Assembly: GCA_965363675.1 (NCBI GenBank)
Contig: CBDTTW010000054.1
Location: forward strand, 1 to 17,148
Direction: 5' to 3'
Origin: CBDTTW01 sp965363675
GTDB taxonomy: Bacteria > Bacteroidota > Rhodothermia > Rhodothermales > DASSAV01
DNA length: 17,148 bases
Shown here: piece by piece, positions 13,720 through 17,148 of the stretch
Layout of the letters: the number at the start of each line of letters is the position of its first letter
Position numbering within the stretch: the first letter of the stretch is position 1
Translations under genes and position numbers: made by a program
The notes under the pieces: generated by a model
What the model was told of the DNA's origin: nothing
Seen by the model: only the letters and a program-made list of their open reading frames with translations
Database searches by the model: none

Positions 13720-13749
13720 TTGTAGGGCGCGGCGCGGCGGCGTACTTTG
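13720..13749 (+). promoter_or_regulatory. Probable promoter for the cupin-oxidoreductase pair
   Basis: TACTTTG at 13743-13749 resembles the TAnnTTTG -7 element with one base fewer. TTG at 13720-13722 lies 20 bp upstream, near the -33 to -7 spacing reported for Bacteroidota. It sits 35 nt before the cupin start in otherwise GC-rich DNA. Confidence 0.4.
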
Positions 13750-13784
13750 CGGCCGAGAAACCGGTAACTTTCGAGCCTTGGCCC

Positions 13785-14219
13785 ATGCAACGCGTAGACC
13801 TCGCCCAGGTGGAAGGGCGCACGTACCCGGCGCGCCGCCACACGCGCAACCTGGTGGGCGGCCGTTCGCCTTTGCAGGCGCAGCACTTCAGCATGGGGTA
13901 CGTCGTGCTGGAGCCGGACGGCGGGCAGGTGCCCTGGCATAACCACGAGAACGAGGAGGTATACTTCCTGCTCGAAGGCGAAGCCGAAATCTGCATCGGC
14001 GAGGAGCGCGAAACCCTAGGCGCCGGCCAGGCCGTCTACATCCCCTCGAACGCGTATCACCAGCTGACCAACGTGGGGCCCGCGCCGGCCCGCATGCTCT
14101 ACTGCTACGGCCCCGCCGGCGACGTGGCGCACTGGCGCCAGGAGCTGGAAGGCACGCTGCCGCGCGCCGGCGCCGAGGCGCCGCCCTTGCCGCCGGGCAG
14201 CCGTCCGCAAACCGTCTGA
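13785..14219 (+). CDS. Single-domain cupin protein
   Basis: This 144-residue small beta-barrel metal-binding protein carries both cupin motifs. Motif 1, G-x5-H-x-H-x3-E-x6-G, is exact: Gly46, His52, His54, Glu58 and Gly65 (PWHNHENEEVYFLLEGEAEI). Motif 2 has Gly81, Pro87, His92 and Asn96 (GQAVYIPSNAYHQLTN), with Asn in place of the usual Gly after Pro. Three His and one Glu can hold a metal ion. The C-terminal 30 residues are Pro/Ala-rich. Its stop is 19 nt before the cytoplasmic Gfo/Idh/MocA gene, so the two form a pair. Cupins beside such oxidoreductases are often sugar isomerases or small-molecule sensors, but this one cannot be assigned. No DNA-binding domain is attached. Confidence 0.87.
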   Translation: MQRVDLAQVEGRTYPARRHTRNLVGGRSPLQAQHFSMGYVVLEPDGGQVPWHNHENEEVYFLLEGEAEICIGEERETLGAGQAVYIPSNAYHQLTNVGPAPARMLYCYGPAGDVAHWRQELEGTLPRAGAEAPPLPPGSRPQTV

Positions 14220-14238
14220 CCTTTTCGCCTACGCCCCT

Positions 14239-15399
14239 ATGTCCCAACAGCCCGTTATCCACGAGGTCGGCATCGCCATGAACGGCGTCACCGGCCGCAT
14301 GGGAGCCAACCAGCATCTCATCCGCTCGATTTGCGCCATCATCCAGCAGGGTGGTGTGCGCCTGAGCGACACGGAGTGCATCATGCCGCGCCCGGTGCTC
14401 GTCGGGCGCAACGCGGCCAAGCTCGAAAAGCTGGCGCACGAAACCGGCGTCGCCGAGTGGACGACGGACGTGGAGGGCGCCTTGCGCCGCGACGACCTGC
14501 CGGTGTACTTCGACGCGCAGACGACGGACCGGCGCGTCGAGGCGGTCGGGGCGGCCATTCGCGCGGGCAAGCATGTGTACTGCGAGAAGCCGACGGCGCT
14601 CACGACGGCCGACGCCCTCGCCCTGTACCGGGCGGCGGAAGCGGCCGGCGTCAAGCACGGGGTGGTGCAGGATAAGCTGTGGCTGCCGGGGCTGCGCAAG
14701 CTCAAGGCGCTCACGGAGACGGGCTTTTTCGGGCGGATGCTCTCCGTGCGCGGCGAGTTCGGGTACTGGGTCTTCGAGGGCGATGTCGTGCCCGCGCAGC
14801 GTCCCTCGTGGAACTACCGCAAGGAAGACGGCGGCGGCATCATCCTGGACATGTTCGCCCACTGGCGCTACGTGCTCGATCACCTCGTCAGCCCGGTGCA
14901 GTCGCTGGCGACGCTCGGGGCCGTCCACATCCCGCAGCGCTGGGACGAGGCGGGCCGCCCCTACGCGGCCACCGCCGACGACGCCGCCTACGCCATCTTC
15001 CAGCTCGAAGGCGGCGCCGTGGCGCAGTTCAACAGCTCGTGGTGCGTGCGCGTGCGCCGCGACGACCTGTTCACGATGCAGATCGACGGCGAGAAAGGCT
15101 CGGCCGTGGCGGGCCTGCGCGAGTGCTACTTCCAGCCTTACGGCGGAACCCCCCGGCCTACCTGGAACCCCGACGTGCCGCTGACGCACAGCTTCTACGG
15201 CGACTGGATGCGCATGCCCGACCAGCAGCCCTACGACAACGCCTTCAAGGCGCAGTGGGAGCTGTTCCTGCGGCACGTCGTCAAGGGCGAACCGTTCCCG
15301 TGGGATCTGCTCGAAGGCGCCAAAGGCGTGCAACTGGCCGAGGCAGGGCTGCAAGCCTGGCAGGAGCGCCGCTGGGTGGATGTGCCGAGCCTACTCTGA
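14239..15399 (+). CDS. Cytoplasmic Gfo/Idh/MocA family oxidoreductase
   Basis: This 386-residue NAD(P)-dependent dehydrogenase lacks a signal peptide, unlike its two relatives in the window. The N-terminal Rossmann loop is unusual in form, MNGVTGRMG (14-22), reminiscent of the GxTGRMG loop of dihydrodipicolinate reductase. The catalytic EKP motif is at 116-118 (Lys117), and the D-x3-H pair is Asp204-His208 (GGGIILDMFAHWRYVLD). The C-terminal beta-sheet domain (about 150-370) carries the substrate-binding half, including FNSSWCVRVRRDDL and a Trp- and Tyr-rich PTWNPDVPL / SFYGDWMRM region. It lies 19 nt after the cupin gene with no room for a promoter, so the pair is probably co-transcribed. 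The 3' end overlaps the convergent gene by 9 nt. The substrate is unknown, probably a cyclic polyol or sugar. Confidence 0.9.
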   Translation: MSQQPVIHEVGIAMNGVTGRMGANQHLIRSICAIIQQGGVRLSDTECIMPRPVLVGRNAAKLEKLAHETGVAEWTTDVEGALRRDDLPVYFDAQTTDRRVEAVGAAIRAGKHVYCEKPTALTTADALALYRAAEAAGVKHGVVQDKLWLPGLRKLKALTETGFFGRMLSVRGEFGYWVFEGDVVPAQRPSWNYRKEDGGGIILDMFAHWRYVLDHLVSPVQSLATLGAVHIPQRWDEAGRPYAATADDAAYAIFQLEGGAVAQFNSSWCVRVRRDDLFTMQIDGEKGSAVAGLRECYFQPYGGTPRPTWNPDVPLTHSFYGDWMRMPDQQPYDNAFKAQWELFLRHVVKGEPFPWDLLEGAKGVQLAEAGLQAWQERRWVDVPSLL

Positions 15400-16524
15400 G
15401 GCGGCTCCGGCCAGGCGCACCGTGCGCCCGGTCTGCGCCGACGTGCGCGCCGCCTCCAGGATCTCGGTGACGATCAGGTTGTTTTCCAGCGACGAGAGGC
15501 CCTCCGGCCGGATGCGCCCCCGCACGACGGCGCGCAGGTAGCTGAGCGGGTCGGCGTGCGGCGCCTCGATGGGCGCAACCTCGACAGCCGCCGCAGAGCC
15601 GTCGGCGCGGCGCGTCAGCAGCGCGCTGCGGCCGGTCTGGCTGAGCAGCAGCCGGTCGCCGTAGAGTTCGAAGTCCTTGCGGTTGAACGTCCAGTTCCAC
15701 GAAGCCTGTATGACGCCGCTGGCGTGCGGATAGGCGAGGACGATGTTGGCCTCGTCGTCAACGCGGGCGTAGGTCGAGTCGGTTTTGAGCTGTTGCAGCG
15801 TGGCCGTCACCGAGAGGGGGCGCTCGTTGCGCATCAGCCACGTCATGACGTTGGCGCCGTAGCAGCCGAAGTCCGTGAGCGCCCCGCCGCCGTTGCGCGC
15901 CGGGTCGGTGAGCCAGCCGAGAAACTCCGGCCCGACGCCGATTTCGCGCGGCCCCTGGTGGCCCGTGTAGGCGATCATCTTGCGGATCGGCCCGGCCTCG
16001 GCGGCCAGGGCATAGAGCGCGTGCAGGGCAGGATACCAGGTGGTTTCGTAGTTGACGAGCACGTGGACGCCCGCCGCGCCGGCGGCCTTGCGGATGCGCT
16101 CGGCGTGGGCGGTCGAGACGGCGAGCGGCTTTTCCATCATGACGTGCAAACCACGCGCCGCCGCCCGCTCGACGATTTCGGGGTGGGCGTAGGTGTCGGT
16201 GAAGACGGCCACGGCCTCGGCGCCGGAGCGGTCGAGGAGGGCGTCGAGGTCGGTGTAGCGCAGCGCCGGGGGCGTGCGGAAGCGGTCGCCGTAGGCGGCG
16301 AGCAGCGCCGGGTCGGGGTCGTAGAGGCCCACGAGGCGCACGTCGTCGCGCCGGGCGAGGTCGCTGAGGAAGCCGCCGGCGTGGCCGTGCGTCAGCCCGA
16401 CGACGGCGAGCCGCAACGGCTCCTCGGCGGGCTGCGCCCCGGCGAAGTGGGCGGCGCCGGGGCGCAGCCCTGCGGCGGCGGCGCAGAGCAGCAGGGCAAA
16501 AAGGCGTATGCGGCAGCGGTGCAT
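15391..16524 (-). CDS. Gfo/Idh/MocA family oxidoreductase with a Sec-type signal peptide
   Basis: This 377-residue sugar-dehydrogenase-like protein starts with a signal peptide: basic MHRCRIR, hydrophobic LFALLLCAAAAG and a likely cleavage after FAGA (about residue 30). There is no twin-arginine motif. The Rossmann loop is VVGLTHGHAGG (41-51). EKP is present (131-133, Lys132), but the D-x3-H pair reads Asp218-x3-Tyr222 (GALTDFGCYGAN), replacing the catalytic His. GGGALTDFGCYG and SWNWTFNRKDFELYGD place it in the family; the second half is a normal C-terminal domain. It is transcribed toward, and overlaps by 9 nt, the cytoplasmic oxidoreductase. How an exported Rossmann enzyme gets its cofactor is unclear. 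The alternatives are a tightly bound cofactor, misread export, or a binding role. Confidence 0.86.
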   Translation of the reverse strand: MHRCRIRLFALLLCAAAAGLRPGAAHFAGAQPAEEPLRLAVVGLTHGHAGGFLSDLARRDDVRLVGLYDPDPALLAAYGDRFRTPPALRYTDLDALLDRSGAEAVAVFTDTYAHPEIVERAAARGLHVMMEKPLAVSTAHAERIRKAAGAAGVHVLVNYETTWYPALHALYALAAEAGPIRKMIAYTGHQGPREIGVGPEFLGWLTDPARNGGGALTDFGCYGANVMTWLMRNERPLSVTATLQQLKTDSTYARVDDEANIVLAYPHASGVIQASWNWTFNRKDFELYGDRLLLSQTGRSALLTRRADGSAAAVEVAPIEAPHADPLSYLRAVVRGRIRPEGLSSLENNLIVTEILEAARTSAQTGRTVRLAGAASE

Positions 16525-16724
16525 CGGAAGTCTCCGGCGGCGTTTAAAGGCGTGTTACGAATAGCACAATAGTTTCCGGGCTTCGCCCGGCGGCGGCGCG
16601 GCGCGCGCGTATATTCTATTTGATCGTGATTTGGCCGCCGGGACGCAAGGCGTGGGTCGTAACGTTTTCATATGCGCCCCGGCCGCCGCGCGCCGAGAAA
16701 CGCTTACCACAACCGAGTTTTGCC
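16525..16724. promoter_or_regulatory. Divergent intergenic region before the RodZ-like gene
   Basis: These 200 bp separate divergent starts. On the plus strand TATATTCTATTTG (16610-16622) is a pronounced AT-rich island ending in TATTTG, a plausible -7 region about 100 nt before the RodZ-like ATG. CCGGGC-TTC-GCCCGG (16576-16590) is a short 6-bp hairpin near the minus-strand leader. No further gene is seen. Confidence 0.35.
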
Positions 16725-17148
16725 ATGCCGGACCGGATTGCGTCAGGGTTGCGCTTCGCACAGGATCTGCGCCGTATCCGCGAGGCCAAAGGGCTCACGC
16801 TCGAACAGGTCTACAACGAGACCAAGATCCCGCACAGCCTGCTGGAATCGTTCGAGGAGACGGGTCTGTTCGACCACCCGATGTTCAACCGGGTGTACTT
16901 GCGGTCGTTCGTGCGCAATTACGCCGACGTGGTAGGCATCTCGCCGGAGACGGCGCTGCTGGCGCTGGAGGAGGCGATCAACTCGCGCTACAGCAACCGT
17001 TTGGCCGCCGAGCACCTGGGCGAGGCGTCCGCCGACCCTGCGCCGCCCGCCGAGGCTCCGGCAGAGGCCGCCCCTGCGCCGCCGCCGCCCGCCGGGCGCC
17101 CGCGCATCCACGAGGCCCCCGCCGAGGCCGCCCCCGTGGCGGCGTCCG
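16725..17148 (+). CDS. RodZ-like helix-turn-helix protein, 5' part only
   Basis: The open frame starts at ATG 16725 and continues to the right edge without a stop, giving at least 141 residues. Residues 11-74 form a Cro/C1-type helix-turn-helix domain of the RodZ class: FAQDLRRIREAKGLTLEQVY, TKIPHSLLESFEE, then FNRVYLRSFVRNYADVVGIS, which matches the VYxRGFxRxYAxxxGL segment typical of RodZ. After residue 100 it becomes a long Ala/Pro/Glu-rich low-complexity linker. In full-length RodZ a membrane helix and a periplasmic domain would follow, but these lie outside the window. RodZ links the MreB cytoskeleton to cell-wall synthesis; related proteins are plain regulators, so the role is not certain. 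It is divergent from the Sec-signal oxidoreductase. Confidence 0.82.
   Translation, partial: MPDRIASGLRFAQDLRRIREAKGLTLEQVYNETKIPHSLLESFEETGLFDHPMFNRVYLRSFVRNYADVVGISPETALLALEEAINSRYSNRLAAEHLGEASADPAPPAEAPAEAAPAPPPPAGRPRIHEAPAEAAPVAAS

Noticed and set aside
13888..15354. 488-codon minus-strand open frame opposite the cupin and cytoplasmic oxidoreductase genes
   Set aside because: It is antisense to genes with complete catalytic motifs and has no domain of its own.
1..17148. CRISPR array, insertion sequence, integrase, phage or toxin-antitoxin module
   Set aside because: No regularly spaced repeats, transposase or recombinase motifs, terminal inverted repeats or toxin-antitoxin-like small gene pairs were found on either strand.

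Overview
The window (about 17 kb, strikingly GC-rich throughout) looks like a chromosomal segment from a high-GC member of the Bacteroidota/Rhodothermota branch, most likely Rhodothermales-like. That placement is an inference. It rests on promoter-like TAnnTTTG variants (for example TACTTTTG at 8398-8405), generally weak or absent Shine-Dalgarno sequences, and the family mix (DUF2911, DUF1080, DUF6766, Tat-exported Gfo/Idh/MocA enzymes). No phage, insertion sequence, integrase, CRISPR array or plasmid gene was seen.

Left block (1-2406): a co-directional housekeeping run, psd - pssA - purS - clpS. It makes phosphatidylethanolamine (PssA makes phosphatidylserine, Psd decarboxylates it), supplies the small PurS subunit of FGAM synthase, and encodes a ClpS-type protease adaptor. 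It ends in a strong inverted-repeat terminator shared with the convergent exported DUF2911 gene (2425-3015, minus).

Central block (3176-10024, plus): a carbohydrate cluster. In order it encodes a hexulose-6-phosphate-synthase-like TIM barrel, a zinc-type medium-chain dehydrogenase that has lost its structural-zinc cysteines, a DUF1080 lipoprotein (3-keto-glycoside hydrolase family), an UlaG-like metallo-beta-lactamase-fold hydrolase, a short-chain dehydrogenase, a xylose-isomerase-like TIM-barrel epimerase/isomerase and a Tat-exported Gfo/Idh/MocA oxidoreductase. Several are translationally coupled (8-nt overlap, 2-nt gap, 1-nt overlap). The folds recall the UlaD/UlaG/UlaE set of ascorbate degradation combined with the DUF1080/Gfo/isomerase set of 3-keto-glycoside metabolism. 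There is no transporter, kinase or regulator, so the substrate is unknown.

Right block (10101-17148): a PepSY-type membrane protein (minus); a secreted GH5-like glycoside hydrolase (plus); a tRNA-Asp(GTC) gene (minus) sharing a terminator with the hydrolase; a DUF6766 membrane protein built of two repeats; a cupin followed by a cytoplasmic Gfo/Idh/MocA oxidoreductase; a Sec-signal Gfo/Idh/MocA protein (minus) whose 3' end overlaps its neighbour; and the 5' part of a RodZ-like helix-turn-helix protein running off the right edge.

The most promising biology is the central cluster, read as a split-compartment pathway. A lipoprotein hydrolase and exported oxidoreductases would act on a glycoside outside the cytoplasm, and the cytoplasmic MBL/SDR/epimerase/aldolase-type enzymes would process the product.
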